Assembly (NCBI GenBank): GCA_023213395.1
Contig: CM041465.1
Span: 114,707,741 to 114,771,740 of the forward strand
Length of the DNA: 64,000 nucleotides
Direction of reading: 5' to 3'
Source: Cycas panzhihuaensis
Lineage: Eukaryota > Cycadophyta
In this document: positions 47,990 through 59,325 of the stretch, piece by piece
Layout: every line of letters begins with the position of its first letter
Numbering within the stretch: the stretch's first letter is position 1
Made by a program: the position numbers and the translations under genes
The notes under the pieces: model-generated
What the model saw: only the letters and a program-made list of their open reading frames with translations
Told to the model about the DNA's origin: nothing
Database searches by the model: none

Positions 47990-49480
47990 CATAGATCATG
48001 GATACAAGAGCGACATAGCATATGACCTGTAATCAAGATCTATATCAAACTTTTGATTCTAATATATATGATGTCATTCACATGGATGACAAATCCCAAT
48101 AAACAGATGAAGGTATTAGAAACATACACCTAAAAGTCCCAGGCTTAAGAGACTTTACATTACTTGATGTCTTGTATATTCCTAATCTAAAACAAAACCT
48201 ACTCTCCTAATCCACTCTTATCTCTTATGGATTCGATCTTAGTATTATTGAAAATAACTAAACTCTTTAAGTCGTTCACCCTCTAACAAATCAAGTGGTC
48301 TTGACTAAAAAGCTTACTGATAAATTATTTAAGTTAAATAACTCCCCATCTTTTGAAGCTAATTATGCTCAAAGCCCTTGTGTTGATAAAGACTTTACTT
48401 TTAATACCACTTTGACATACCCTAAGCTGTCCCTAAAAGCTCTTTGGCATGCTCATATGGACCATATTCATATCACTCGAATTAGAGATCTTTGTCATAC
48501 CCTTCTAGCTCTACACAAGTTCTCCTCCAAGCCCTTTAAATATGAAGCATGTATCATAATCAAATCTCATAGACAGCCCTTTACTGATAATTAGTGAAAA
48601 TCAAGTCATTCTCTTCAATCGATACACTCTGATCTATATGAACTAATGCCTATTCCATCATTGAAGCAAAAATTATATTATATATCCTTCATTGATGATT
48701 TTACTAGGAAAGTATGGGTGGCTTTTCTAACTAGGAAAGATAAGACATTTGGTATCTTTAAAGTTTTTAAAATTGGTACTAAAAAGGAGTCAAGTTATCA
48801 AATTAAGTGTCTATAAATAGATAATGGTAGAGAATATACCTATATTAAATTTAAAATCTATCTACGAGACAATGGCATCAAGCACTATACTATAATAACA
48901 AGCACCCCCCAACAGACTAGAGTTGTTGAGTGCATGAATAGGTCTATTATAAATATAGCTCGAGCTACATTGGTTTATAAAAATATACCTACTTACCTAT
49001 GGGTAAAAGTAATTTGGATAGTTGTTTATTGTATGAATAATGTCAGCCCATCTAAAAGAGGAACTTCTCCTAATGAAAAGTGGACTAGATAGGCCCCTAC
49101 TACCTACCACTTCAAAATATTATGCTCAACATGTTATACCTATATATTTGATGAAGATAGAAATAAACTCCAACCTAGGGCACTTAAAGACATCTTTTTT
49201 AGATACCCTATGGACAAGAAAAGATACAAGGTTTTTATACCTTCACAACGGAAGATTATCATCACCAGAGATGTGGTGTTTACTAAAACAAATAATCAAT
49301 TACTATAATTAGACTCCAAAACACCAAACTATCATTATTATGATACTACTCAATATGATGTATAGAATCCAAAATTTAGGGAGGGGAGATACTCAAGAGT
49401 TACTCGAACTATTAGAATCCAATAATAGATCCATGGAGGATAGTAGTTATGATTCTCAATGAATAAGTGTACATCATGCA
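47990..49480 (+). pseudogene. copia-B protease and integrase (broken)
   Basis: Protease remnant near 48000: D-T-R-A-T-x-H-M-T in place of D-S-G-A. GAG-pre-integrase at 48295-48594 contains 'LWHAHMDHIHITRIRDL'. Integrase core at about 48640-49010 contains 'FIDDFTRKVWVAF', 'IDNGREYTYI' and 'VVECMNRSI', so all three DDE residues are readable. The C-terminal part runs to about 49300 ('RYKVFIPSQRKIIITRDVVF'). Confidence 0.82.
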
Positions 49481-49619
49481 CCACCATTCAAGAATAGAAG
49501 AGTTGACAAAGGTAAAGTAGTGGCAGATGGACTATGCTCCTCAGATGTATTAACATCCTCCTCAATAAATATGCAAAATAATCTTTTTTAGAATCTAAAC
49601 AAAGACCATGTAATTGGAG

Positions 49620-49850
49620 AAATGAAGATCTCATTCCTAACTTAAGGTTCTCGTAAAACTCACCAACTAAATAAGGATATAGTCCATAGGATTTGAGAAC
49701 TAGTTCATGATGGCACAATTTAATTGGAGTATTGCCCCACAGTAGATCAAGTGGTTGATATCTTCAAAAACTATTATAAGTGGTAAAGTTTAAATAGTTC
49801 TATAGGGAGCTCAACCTTCAGGCCTCCATCTCTGACTGGTTAGAGGAGAT
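49620..49850 (+). pseudogene. copia-B RNase H terminal remnant
   Basis: About 49635-49800 reads 'SRKTHQLNKDIVHRIRELVHDGTI', 'EYCPTVDQVVDIFKNYY' and 'LNLQASISDWLEE', the last part of a copia RNase H. The RT and most of RNase H (roughly 1.5-2 kb) are absent between about 49480 and 49620. Confidence 0.7.
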
Positions 49851-49867
49851 TATAATGGGATCTTTAT

Positions 49868-50035
49868 ACTCTATTCCATTCATGAAAATCTCTTATGAGT
49901 ATGAAAAAATAAGAGTAAGTCTCTACTCTATCCTATTTATGAAAACCCCTTGTAGGCATGGAAGGATAAGGGTTTGTACTAGTCTTAGAAAATTAGAACT
50001 TGTGAAAACCCGAAAGGGCATGGGGGATGACCAAA
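49868..50035 (+). repeat. Three degenerate 50-57 bp direct repeats in copia-B 3' spacer
   Basis: Units start ACTCTAT(T/C)C at 49868 and 49925 (period 57), with a weaker third near 49980; common core 'atgaaaa.c.c.t.tg.g.atg.a...ataag.gt'. Confidence 0.6.
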
Positions 50036-50259
50036 TAGTATATGGAGACTCAGTAGATCAAGACACATATTTAAGCTGCTTAACTATCAGGCTACATCAA
50101 TAGCCACCTTAGCCATTTTGACTTAAGGGGCTAAAGATCTTAGAAATTTCGTGGGTTTTTATTCCCCATGAGGGCTTTTCCATAAAAGTGTTAATGTAAT
50201 AATGAGGGTCAAATGAAGACCTCATAGAATAGATTTTATCATAATGACCTTTTATCATT

Positions 50260-50270
50260 AAAGAGAGGAT
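50260..50270 (+). other. Polypurine tract of copia-B
   Basis: AAAGAGAGGAT immediately before the 3' LTR. Confidence 0.8.
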
Positions 50271-50577
50271 TGATGGAGGATTAATGTATCAAGGTCATTA
50301 AATTAATTATATAAAGGTGACTTTAGGTTAACTAATTCACATAGTTAAATGTAATTGCATTTACATTTATATGTAATATTAGGATCATGTTATTAGGCAG
50401 GAAACTCCTTTAGAAACCTTAATACATATTTTTTGTTATATAAGGTTGAATATGAAAGGAATAGTCATAATTCTCACCTCTCATATTTTCTCTCAATCTT
50501 ATTCTCTTTATTTTACTTTTATTATATGTCATTAGTTTAGTGTAGTGGAGTATGGCCACTAGATCCTTCACCTAACA
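50271..50577 (+). repeat. 3' LTR of copia-B (307 bp)
   Basis: Partner of 44452-44757; begins TGATGGAGG, ends CTAACA. Confidence 0.94.
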
Positions 50578-51550
50578 TGGTATTATATGTTGATGACATG
50601 CTGGTTACAAGAAAGAGTATGGAAAAAATCAATAAGTCAAAGGCTCAGTTGGCTAGGACTTTTAATATGAAGCATCTAGGAGCTATAAAATAAATCTTAG
50701 GCATGGAGATACATAGAGATAAGAAAAATGGTAAGATATGGTTAGCACGGTAAAAATATGTAGAGAAGGTACTAACCAGATTTAGTATGACAAATGTGAA
50801 ACTAGTTAGTATCATGTTGGCTTCCTATTTCAAGCTTTCCTCAAGTATGAGTCTTAGTAGTGAAGAAGAAAAGGATTATATATCTTGTGTACCTTATGTC
50901 ATTATAATAGGAAGTTTGATATACTCCATGGTATGTACAAGACCTAACATTTCATATATAGTTAATGTAGTTAGTAAGTTTATGGCAAATCTAGGAAAGG
51001 AACATTCGATAGTAATAAAATAGGTGCTTTGGTATTTGAGAGGCACAAGTGACTATTGCATCATCTTTAGTGGTACAAGTAATCAAGTTTATGGATATAT
51101 TAATTTAAAATTTACAAGAGATTTAGATAAGAGAATGTCTACTTCACATTATATATTTACTCTTACAAATGGTCCAATTAGTTAGATGTCAAAATTTTAG
51201 AATATAATTGCATTATCGACTATAGAAGTAGAATATGTTGCTAGAGCACATACTTGTAAGAAAGCAATCTAGTTGTAGAGTTTATTAGTTGAGCATGGAA
51301 GAAAACAAAAAAAGGTAAAGGTATTTTGTAACAATCAAAGTGCTATTTACTTAGCAAAGAATCCAACTTATTATAGTAGGATGAAGCATATTGCTCTTTA
51401 GTACCATTTTATTAGACAAGTTATGGAAGTAGATGGAGTGACACTTGAGAAGGTTAACATATAATAAAATTGTATTGACATGCTTATAAAACTAGTACTA
51501 TTAGAGAAGTTCAAATGGTGCTTAACTTCTCTTGGTTTATAGAAAAGGTG
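50578..51550 (+). pseudogene. copia-A RT part 2 and RNase H (broken)
   Basis: Resumes exactly where part 1 stopped: 'VLYVDDMLVTRKSMEKIN' at about 50579, with Y-V-D-D kept. RNase H follows, matching copia-1 3560-4048. The open piece 50787-51023 contains 'SLIYSMVCTRPNISY'. Stops are frequent, many at former Trp or Gln codons. Confidence 0.88.
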
Positions 51551-51599
51551 ATGAATGGTCCAAGAAAGGTATCAAGTAAATTGTTGTTAAAGTGGAGAT

Positions 51600-52276
51600 T
51601 ATTAGATAATGTGATAACAATGTTTCAAAGGCAAAAAATTTGATAAGTTGGTAGCACGATTTCTCCCTAAACTTTCGTAGGGGTATCTAAGGGGGACAGA
51701 AGCCCCCCTTAGCTAGGGGTGGGGGTGAGGGTGCTAGAACGCCCCCCCTCCCCCCCACCCCCACGTAAAGAGGGGGTTCATAGGTGATAGCCCCCAACCC
51801 AAAAAGCTAGCACTGTAAAACATACTAAATTGTAAAGAGAATCGGGATTGTTTATTCAAAATATCCCATATTTAATGATCGAGATTTGTGCCTTATATGA
51901 CTCTCTTATATAGCCTGATTTATGGTGTTTTTTCATTATGTTGATGGTATTTAATATATTAAATATACTATATTAAGAAGAGGCAACTAGTTATTATTGC
52001 TATAAGCATTCTATTATAGATTATATATATTTCTCCATTCTTGGATAATAAAGATCGATACATTTCCTATGTGGATGTTTCCCTAGCATACTGCTAGAGT
52101 TTTACAATATTATATCTGATGTATATATGATGATTTGGCTTTCTAATTTATTTATTCTATGATCTCTAGTTTAAGAACTTTCATGTTAAATTTCAGTTTC
52201 AATTCATATAACTAGTTGCAAAATAGTTTAGATCTTGGTGGCAATTTCTGGATATTAGGACCTAATTTTCTCAACA
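51600..52276 (+). repeat. 3' LTR of copia-A (677 bp)
   Basis: Begins TATTAGATAATG (TG changed to TA), ends TCTCAACA. The G/C-rich block at about 51678-51795 is extended by C and G runs relative to the other copies. Confidence 0.93.
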
Positions 52277-52281
52277 AGCTT

Positions 52282-52886
52282 GATGACAAGCAGCATCTTT
52301 AAATCGAGGTTGCAATCACTAGAATTCTAACTATCGAGTACGTGAGAATTGAGTATTATCCTAATGAGTAGCTGAGGGTCTATTTGCTACAAATTCGGCC
52401 TCTACTACTCAATCCTATTTGAATGTATCTTTAAGGGAGTAGATTGCCATTATCGTTAGTCTCATCTAAATACGATCTTGGAGTCCATCCACATAGATAT
52501 TAATTATTGTTTATTTATCTAAGTTTTTTCTTTGTGGCAAGTGATTATACAAAGCTTAAAATTTATTAGTATAAGCCTCCATTATTATAGTCTATTTAAG
52601 CTAAGTAAGTTACATGAAAAAAGATTGACTCCATGTATCCTTATATTATTCAAAGAAATAGTTAGTAAAGTGGGACCATATTAAGTGGGAAGGATATTCT
52701 TATTTCTACTAGTTGAACCAATGGTGGGCTCATCCATCTAGGTGGATGGAAGCATATAAGAGTTGATCCTCCTTTCACATTGGGTAGAGTATGAAATAAG
52801 ATCCTAACTTATTAATTTAGCTTCAAGTTCCTTATTCACATCTAGATCGAAGGTAAGAATATTAATTTTATAAAAGAAATGTTGCC
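52282..52886 (-). pseudogene. gypsy-2 gag, middle piece (broken)
   Basis: Lies between copia-A and the solo LTR. Orientation and position suggest gag, and the text matches the gypsy-1 gag region near 31.3-31.7 kb ('accaatggtgagc.t' and 'aatggtgggctca'). No intact motif. Confidence 0.6.
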
Positions 52887-52891
52887 TTGGT

Positions 52892-53537
52892 TATTGGGTA
52901 ATGTGACAACAATGATTAGGAGGCTAAAATTTTGATACGTTGGCAGTGTAGTTTTCCCTCCATACCTTCATTGGGAGGTTCCAAGGGGGGCGGGAGTCCC
53001 CCTTAGCTAGGGGGATGCGGGGGGCATGGAATACCCCCCACAAAGAGGGGGTTTAGGGGCAATAGCCCCTAACCTAAAAATTTAGCACTGAAAGTATATT
53101 AAATTGTAAAGAGAATCGAGGTCGTTTGCTAAAAATACCTTAGATTCTATGGTTGAGATTTGTGCCTTGGATGACCCTCTCATGTAGCTCGATTTAGGGA
53201 ACTTTTCATTTATGTTGATGGTATTCAATGCACTGCAAGTGGGGGTGGCTAGTTGTTGTTGCTGTAAGCACTTTGCTATAGGATTATGTACATTTTCTCC
53301 ATTCTATAACAATAAAGATCGATACCTTTCCTATGTAGATGTTTCCCTCACACACTAATGGGGTTTTACCATGTTATATCAAGTGTATCTATAATGCTTA
53401 GCTTTCTTGTTCATTTTATTGTTTTACCTCTAGTTTAAGAACTTGTATGTAATTTTTAGTTTTGATTTCTGTAACTAGTTGTAAAATAATTTAGATCTTA
53501 GTGGCAGTTTAAGGGTTGGGACCTTATCTTCTCAACA
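52892..53537 (+). repeat. Solo LTR of the copia-1/copia-A family (646 bp)
   Basis: Starts TATTGGGTAATGTGACAAC (from TG), ends TCTCAACA, and has the family G/C-rich block. It is flanked by a perfect 5-bp duplication TTGGT at 52887-52891 and 53538-53542. A lone LTR with intact flanks is the product of recombination between the two LTRs of a complete insertion. Confidence 0.95.
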
Positions 53538-53787
53538 TTGGTGGAGAACCTCCTATACTTACATTGCTTCCTTAAAAAATGGGAGGCCGGTTGCCTATTA
53601 TATGAGAAGTGCCTCTGTTGTGGAGTTGGGATTGCAATAGTTATTAGATTTATGCCATGATTTCTTTTTCTATACCCTCGAGACTTGATTTAGTAGGAAT
53701 GCCCTTGAACCTACTAATGACATCTTGCTTGAAGTTGATGAAGTCAGTGGTTAACTTACTAATTCTTTCTCCTTGTGTTTTTGCCAT
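53538..53787 (-). pseudogene. gypsy-2 gag start
   Basis: The minus-strand ATG at 53787-53785 opens 'MAKTQGERISKLTTDFIN' then 'FKQDVISRFKGIP'. Upstream codons in frame are also open, but this ATG corresponds to the gag start of gypsy-1 (31992). The frame ends at 53650, after which the solo LTR interrupts the gene. Confidence 0.65.
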
Positions 53788-54269
53788 TGGAGCTGTAGAA
53801 GGGGTATACAAAAGTGGGAAATAGTAGAAAAAATAGAAATTGATGAAGTGGGACAAATCAAGAAAGAATAGGATATAAAGACAAAGGAGTTATTATGAGG
53901 GAGAGAAGGGGTAAATAGGGGGGTGGGGTGTCTAAGCCTATTGACCCCAAAAATTACATAAACAAGATATTTGCCACATTAAAAAGAGTGCAAAAGGCTC
54001 ATCTAAATGGGATATATGAAATTTAAGGTGGTGAGGCCCACCAATGACCTAGGTACTAAACAATATAAAAATTACTTACACAAACAAACCTAGCGTAAAC
54101 TGACCACTATGATGTGTTGATCAAAATAAGGTATATGAGTTGTAAAGGTAATTTTTAGCTATGAACTTGCACCATGAAGAGTGACTAAGTGGAGTTCTTT
54201 TTTTCTTTTCTTTTTTTTGTAAGTTTAACTGTGCTAATAGGTTCTAAATTTAGGCAATAAGTAGAAATT

Positions 54270-54270
<1 letters not shown>

Positions 54271-54306
<36 letters not shown>
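54271..54306 (+). repeat. CT microsatellite
   Basis: About 18 uninterrupted CT units inside the gypsy-2 leader. Confidence 0.95.
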
Positions 54307-54307
<1 letters not shown>

Positions 54308-54749
54308 ATATGAGGTGGCTTGCAATCTTAATTAGGAAATGGAGTAGGTGAAGTAGGGTATAAAATAATCAAATATGTCCTACCAACTACTAGATAATAT
54401 ATGCTTGGCCTTATAGGCCTTTTAATAAACTTATGATATAGAAGTTCGAGGCAAGTAGTCTCATGGTGCTAATTATTAACCACTACACTATAAAACTTTA
54501 GCGACTCATAGTTTACCTATGCTAGGAAGGGATATGGGACCTAAAAGGGGTCCTCCTATATACTCGAAGATACATAGAGGTATAGTTCTATATCTAGGTT
54601 CTGTCTAAGGCTTAGTTTAATAGTATTATCTCTAGTCCTTCATGGAAGGGGCAAAAAAACCACAATGCACTTAGCCAGAATGATAAACCCCTATGATTTT
54701 TAAAGGTCCCCTGTATAGGATCTCTACCTAACTACTTGGATATCCACCC

Positions 54750-54876
54750 AGTAGTGTTATCTACCTAGGAAAGAGAGGTAGGAGCGAGAAAAGATAGCTT
54801 TCCAATAGTGTTATCTACCTGAGAAAGAAAGGTGAGAGGGAGAAAAGGATAACTGCCCAGTAGTGTTATCTACCTT
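54750..54876 (+). repeat. 54-bp tandem repeat in gypsy-2 leader
   Basis: '(g/a)tagtgttatctacct' starts at 54751, 54805 and 54860; two full units and one partial. Gypsy-1 shows only one related unit near 33000. Confidence 0.8.
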
Positions 54877-55160
54877 TAAATTAATAATATAATGTAAAAA
54901 TTAAAATAAATGAATGAAAACAAAAAAAAAAAAAATGCAAAGAAGAAAAATAAGGTACTGGCATTACCTAAGGGAGAAATTCCCCTTCCCTCATAACTCA
55001 TAAGGTTGTGCCAATACTATTCCTCAATCTTCATAAAGATAGTACTAAGTGGAGGTCTTTCCTCAATCTCTACTTGGGTAGATAGAGTACTCAAGCTGAT
55101 AGATAAAAAAAAAATGATTTTTCTATAACTTGTTGAGTAGCTTCTTACGATCACAAATGT

Positions 55161-55173
55161 AGCTCTAATACCA
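55161..55173 (-). other. Primer-binding site of gypsy-2
   Basis: Minus strand TGGTATTAGAGCT versus the initiator-Met site TGGTATCAGAGCT: one transition. Two bases from the LTR. Confidence 0.88.
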
Positions 55174-55175
55174 CT

Positions 55176-55525
55176 TAAAATACTTTCTTATAGAAATTGA
55201 CCTTATAGATGTAATCCAGTAAAAGTAAAGGCTAAAATAATGCAAGTCTGTAAATAAATCACAAATAAATTGATCACCAAAAAGAGTACCAAAGTATTTT
55301 ATCTTCAAAGATAATAATACTCAACAACTATTATAAGTAGAGTTTGACCTTTTAAGTAGGCATACAAGGGTCTTCTTCCTTATGATATTATTGGTGGCCC
55401 TAATGGCCTTACATCTTATTAGACAGCTTAACAGTCCATGTATAAAGCTTAATAGCTAATATCAATCCTTAACCCTTTAGTGGCTCCTGCTTAATAATGC
55501 TTGGGAAAGGTGGGGTTACGTTATA
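55176..55525 (-). repeat. 5' LTR of gypsy-2 (350 bp)
   Basis: Partner of 36801-37148. The termini have decayed to TA...TA. Confidence 0.93.
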
Positions 55526-55530
55526 GGTTT

Positions 55531-58524
55531 CCATTTCCTTAAGATCATAAGCCAATAGGCTTTCTAGTACTATGAAGGAAGAAACTATTCTTTTCATTAG
55601 ATTGATAGAAAAGACCCTATCATTCCCATTAGGATACATTTATCCATAACTATAGTAGTTGTTAGACAACTATTCTAATATCTTTGAGACACTTAGGGGA
55701 ATTCCACCTACCTAAGAAATTCAATACTCTATAGACTTGCTACTTGGAGCTACTTAATTTAATAGTCCATTATACAAAACATTATCCCTTAAATAGGAAA
55801 AACTAAAATGATAGTTAATAAAACACATAGAGGAAGGTTGCATTCAATTGAGGCCCTCTCCATGTAGTTCACTAGTTCTTTTAATACCTAAGAAGGATAG
55901 CAGATGGCATCTTTGCAAAGACTATTAATCATTCAACCATATCATAATGGAGAATAGGTATCCACTTTCCTATATAGATTATATGATGGATGAGTTATAG
56001 GGAGCCAAATTCTTTAACAAGATTAACTTAGCATTAGGTTATCATCAGGTGAGAGTTGAGATTTATAACACATGGAAGATAACTTTCAAAACCAAATCTA
56101 AATTTATAAAATAATTAGTTATGCCTTTCACCTTACTAACGCTTGAGCTACTTTCATAAGACTAATGAATGGCATAATTTAGCCTTTCTTGGGGAAATTT
56201 TTCCTTATTTTCTTAGATGGAATCCTCATCTACAAGTGTACTTATGTCAAGTACATTCATCATGTGCAATAAGTTTTAGGTATTCTTTAAAACCATTAGC
56301 TCAAAGCTAAGAAGAGTAAGTTCTCCTTTTGAGAGGAACCAATTATATATACTTAGGTTTTCTTCTTAACTCATAGGGAATCCACATCGATCTTAAGTAG
56401 GTAAGAGTAATTCATAATTACCTAATATCTTAATTAGTCATAGGGTTATGTAGCTTATTGGGTTATACAAACTTCTACAAGAAGTTCATTTATAGGTATG
56501 GAGATATAGTCAATGCCTTAAATGTAGTTATGAAGACCAAGTCCAAGGCTCATTTTAGTTGGGACCCCATTCAAGAGATCACCTTCAATAGATGAAAGGA
56601 TGCATTATATTTAACATTAGTTCTTACATTATGAAATATTTAATAACCCTTTGAAATTGAGACTAATGTTTCTCAAGTGCTTATGGGAGCAATCCTTAAC
56701 TAGAGAGGATAGTCTATTAATTACCATTCAGAGGCTTTCTCATTAATGAAGTAAAACTATAGCACCTATGATAAGGAATATGTGCCCTTGTCCAAATGTT
56801 AGTGACATTACCTCATCTAGAAAGGAACTATCATCTACATAAACTGTATACCCTTGTAGTCACTCCAGTAATAAAGCAAAATTCATAAGCATTAGTACAC
56901 ATGATGGGCTTCTTAGTTATGGTAGTTCCATCTTGTCATTAACTATAATAAGGGGTCTACCAATAAGATAACAGACTTTCTTAGTTAACCACTAATTCAT
57001 ATGCTACTCAATACAATTGATACTAGATGTACAAGTTATTCAGAGTGATAAGATGATTGTGATTCTAACCTAAATTTAGTGCTATATATTTGGTTATATA
57101 ATAGCCTAGTCAAGTAAATTAGGATTCATCCCTTTATTTTCATTTGAAGGATGGTTTATTGTTACATTGACTTTCTTAACTCTGTGTTCTATGAGACAGT
57201 GACAAAGATTAATTTCTTAAGGAAACCCATAACTCTAGTTATGGAGGATACCTTAGAGCCCATAAGACTATACAACATTTATAGAGGTATTTTTATTGGC
57301 CTTCTATGCAATAGCAAGTTGAAAATTTTATTTATATTTGTGCTTTATACAACCATTCTAGACCATCTAATCAAAAGATTGAATTGTATCAATACCTATC
57401 AATACCTTCCTATCCTTTAGAATCCATATCTATAGATTTTATAAGTGGATTACCTATGATATTACATAGCCATGATTATATTATACTAGTAGTTTACAAG
57501 TTCTCAAAGATGGAATTCTATATTCTATGTACAATTATCTTGGTACTCAATAGACTATCTTATTCTATGATCATATATGGCTATATTATGGCTTACCTAC
57601 TTTATTATTTTTGTTAGGGATGCATGTTTCCTTAGTTATTTCTATCACATGCTATGGAAACTTTTGGGAGCATCATTTATTTCTCTATTTCTTTCCATCC
57701 CTAGACTAATAAGTAGAGTGAGGTAGGAAATAAGACCCCGACTCACTCTCTCCACATTTTTCATCCTCTATCCACTTAGTGAGGTAGATCCTTGATGGTT
57801 ATTTAGCATAGCTATAACTATTCCATCCGTGTTAGTATATATCTTTCACCTTTTGCTAATTATTATGGTTCCTAACTAGCAGTTCTTTATGAGCTACTAG
57901 TGGTACTCCCTTCTCTAGTAACATGTCATAAGTAGGTTAAGTAACATAAGATAATAACATATATTAAACATCTACACCAACTACATGCTCATGTTAAGAA
58001 AATCCTTAATAGATCTCAAGCAAAGTACAAATTATGACATGATCAACACTAAGTTTCACATAACTTCTAAGTTGGAGATAGAGTTTGGTTTCACTTAGAT
58101 AAGTAATTATTCAAATACTAGGTATATAATAAGCTTAAACCCATCTAGTTTGGACCATAGTAGATCATAGAGGCTATTAGTGCTAATATATTTCACTTGA
58201 GTCTACTAGCTTATCTTGGGATGCATAATGTCTTCAATGTTAGTCATTTCATGCAATATGAGCCACCATTACTAGAAGATGAGGTGGAAGTGCTACATTA
58301 AGAGAATAGAATTCTAGAGTTTCAACTTCTACTTTCAATTGAAAAGTTTTTTTAACACCAATAATCATACCATAAGAAAACAACAAACTACTTCTTACTT
58401 GTTAAGCATAAAAGGTAGCCAACCTACATAACCTAAATTGATTTTTTAGGCCATAATTGATCAATACTTTCTACATTTAAAGGAGTTGGTAGAATTGAGG
58501 ACAAATTCCTCCTAAATAGGGAGG
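55531..58524 (+). pseudogene. gypsy-3 RT, RNase H and integrase, right piece (broken)
   Basis: RT begins at about 55690 in decayed form and contains 'FNKINLALGYHQVRVEIY' (palm Asp changed to Asn) and F-L-D-G-I-L-I-Y near 56212, where the second catalytic Asp is Gly. RNase H lies at about 56.5-56.85 kb. Integrase lies at about 57.15-57.75 kb: 'ESISIDFISGLPMI' keeps the first catalytic Asp, then 'VVYKFSKMEFYI' and 'VRDACFLSYFY' (Asp kept where R-D-A is normal). The element ends with a purine tract 'aatagggagg' at 58515-58524. Confidence 0.85.
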
Positions 58525-59325
58525 AATTAGTGAGTGTGAAATTCTACTCACCTATGTGTAGTAAATAAATTGTAATCTTGTGATGTAATTGTAATTTATT
58601 TTATGTTTTAATGATGAGATTAGTTAAGTGCAAAAGTAATTCCATCAATTAGTGGTTAGATAAATTAAGAGTAATTAATTTTCTATTTATAGTAAATTAT
58701 TCTAATTAGAGTAGATTCCACTTTCAACTATAAGCACTCCCCAAAAATTAAAAACTTTATAAAGTTTTCTTTACATGCATATATAAATACTCTAAGAGGG
58801 GGCATACAAGAACTATCCATTATTATACATAAGAAAATTCTTAGAGTTCTTAGAATAAAAGTGAGTATTTTCCCAAATGCCTATATATCCATATGCTTTA
58901 GAATTTTTCTAGTTTTCATACTACATATTCTAAGATGTCATGCAAGTTGTACAATCATGGTTTTCTTTAAATTTTTATAGAGAAGATCACTCTTGAGTCC
59001 TTTATCCTCCCTTGAAATGTTCCCTCAATCTAACATCTAGAAAAGAATTTATAAGGTTTATAGTGAAGACTTTTCTTTTTATATTTATAGCATCTATACA
59101 AGACATATATGCACTAGATTGACTTGAGATTTTATAGGGAGGAGCACCTTGGAGTCTCCTAGGCTCTCTAAAATTTCATCTTAATATGACTTAAGGTAAA
59201 AAGTTTATAATTATTTTCATTATCCTTCTCCGAGGAGTTCACAAGTTTGTTCCCAAGTATTATAAGCTTATTATTTTCCCACATAAATGAAATGAAGAAC
59301 TATAAGCCTTGGAAATGACATATCA
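58525..59325 (+). repeat. 3' LTR of gypsy-3 (about 801 bp)
   Basis: Partner of 34438-35212. Ends CATATCA. The start is placed after the purine tract and reads AATTAGTGAG where the left copy reads TGTTAGTTAG. Confidence 0.85.

Larger units (their letters stand above)
44452..50577 (+). mobile_element. Ty1/copia element copia-B, innermost insertion, RT deleted
   Basis: LTRs of 306 bp (44452-44757) and 307 bp (50271-50577) enclose an unusual interior: a long non-coding leader (44773-47000), gag, protease, integrase, then the very end of RNase H with no RT between them, then a spacer with direct repeats and a purine tract. It sits in the RT of copia-A with a 5-bp target duplication. Confidence 0.92.
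40757..52276 (+). mobile_element. Ty1/copia element copia-A, interrupted by copia-B
   Basis: Same family as copia-1, plus strand, inserted in gypsy-2. LTRs at 40757-41422 and 51600-52276; primer-binding site 41425-41437. The RT domain is split at 44451/50578 by copia-B. Without copia-B the element is about 5.4 kb. Its coding part is collinear with copia-1 but more decayed. Confidence 0.93.
53788..55160 (-). other. Leader of gypsy-2
   Basis: About 1.4 kb without a gene, similar to the gypsy-1 leader. Contains a CT microsatellite and a 54-bp tandem repeat. Confidence 0.7.
36801..55525 (-). mobile_element. Ty3/gypsy chromovirus gypsy-2, interrupted by copia-A and a solo LTR
   Basis: Minus-strand element with LTRs at 36801-37148 (348 bp) and 55176-55525 (350 bp), flanked by a perfect GGTTT duplication at 36796-36800 and 55526-55530. 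Its leader resembles that of gypsy-1 but its LTR sequence differs. Inserted DNA: copia-A (40757-52276) and solo LTR (52892-53537). Without these it would be about 6.6 kb. Confidence 0.94.
34438..59325 (+). mobile_element. Ty3/gypsy element gypsy-3, interrupted by gypsy-2
   Basis: Plus-strand element with matching LTRs of about 775 bp (34438-35212) and 801 bp (58525-59325). Left internal part is 35213-36800; right part is 55526-58524. Protease ends the left part and RT begins the right part, so the polyprotein was continuous before gypsy-2 entered. It lies inside LINE-2. A target-site duplication is uncertain (TTCTT left versus TTTTC right). Confidence 0.85.

Noticed and set aside
54271-54306. 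CT tract as a GAGA-type promoter element
   Set aside because: It lies in the decayed leader of gypsy-2 with no gene start nearby; simple microsatellite.
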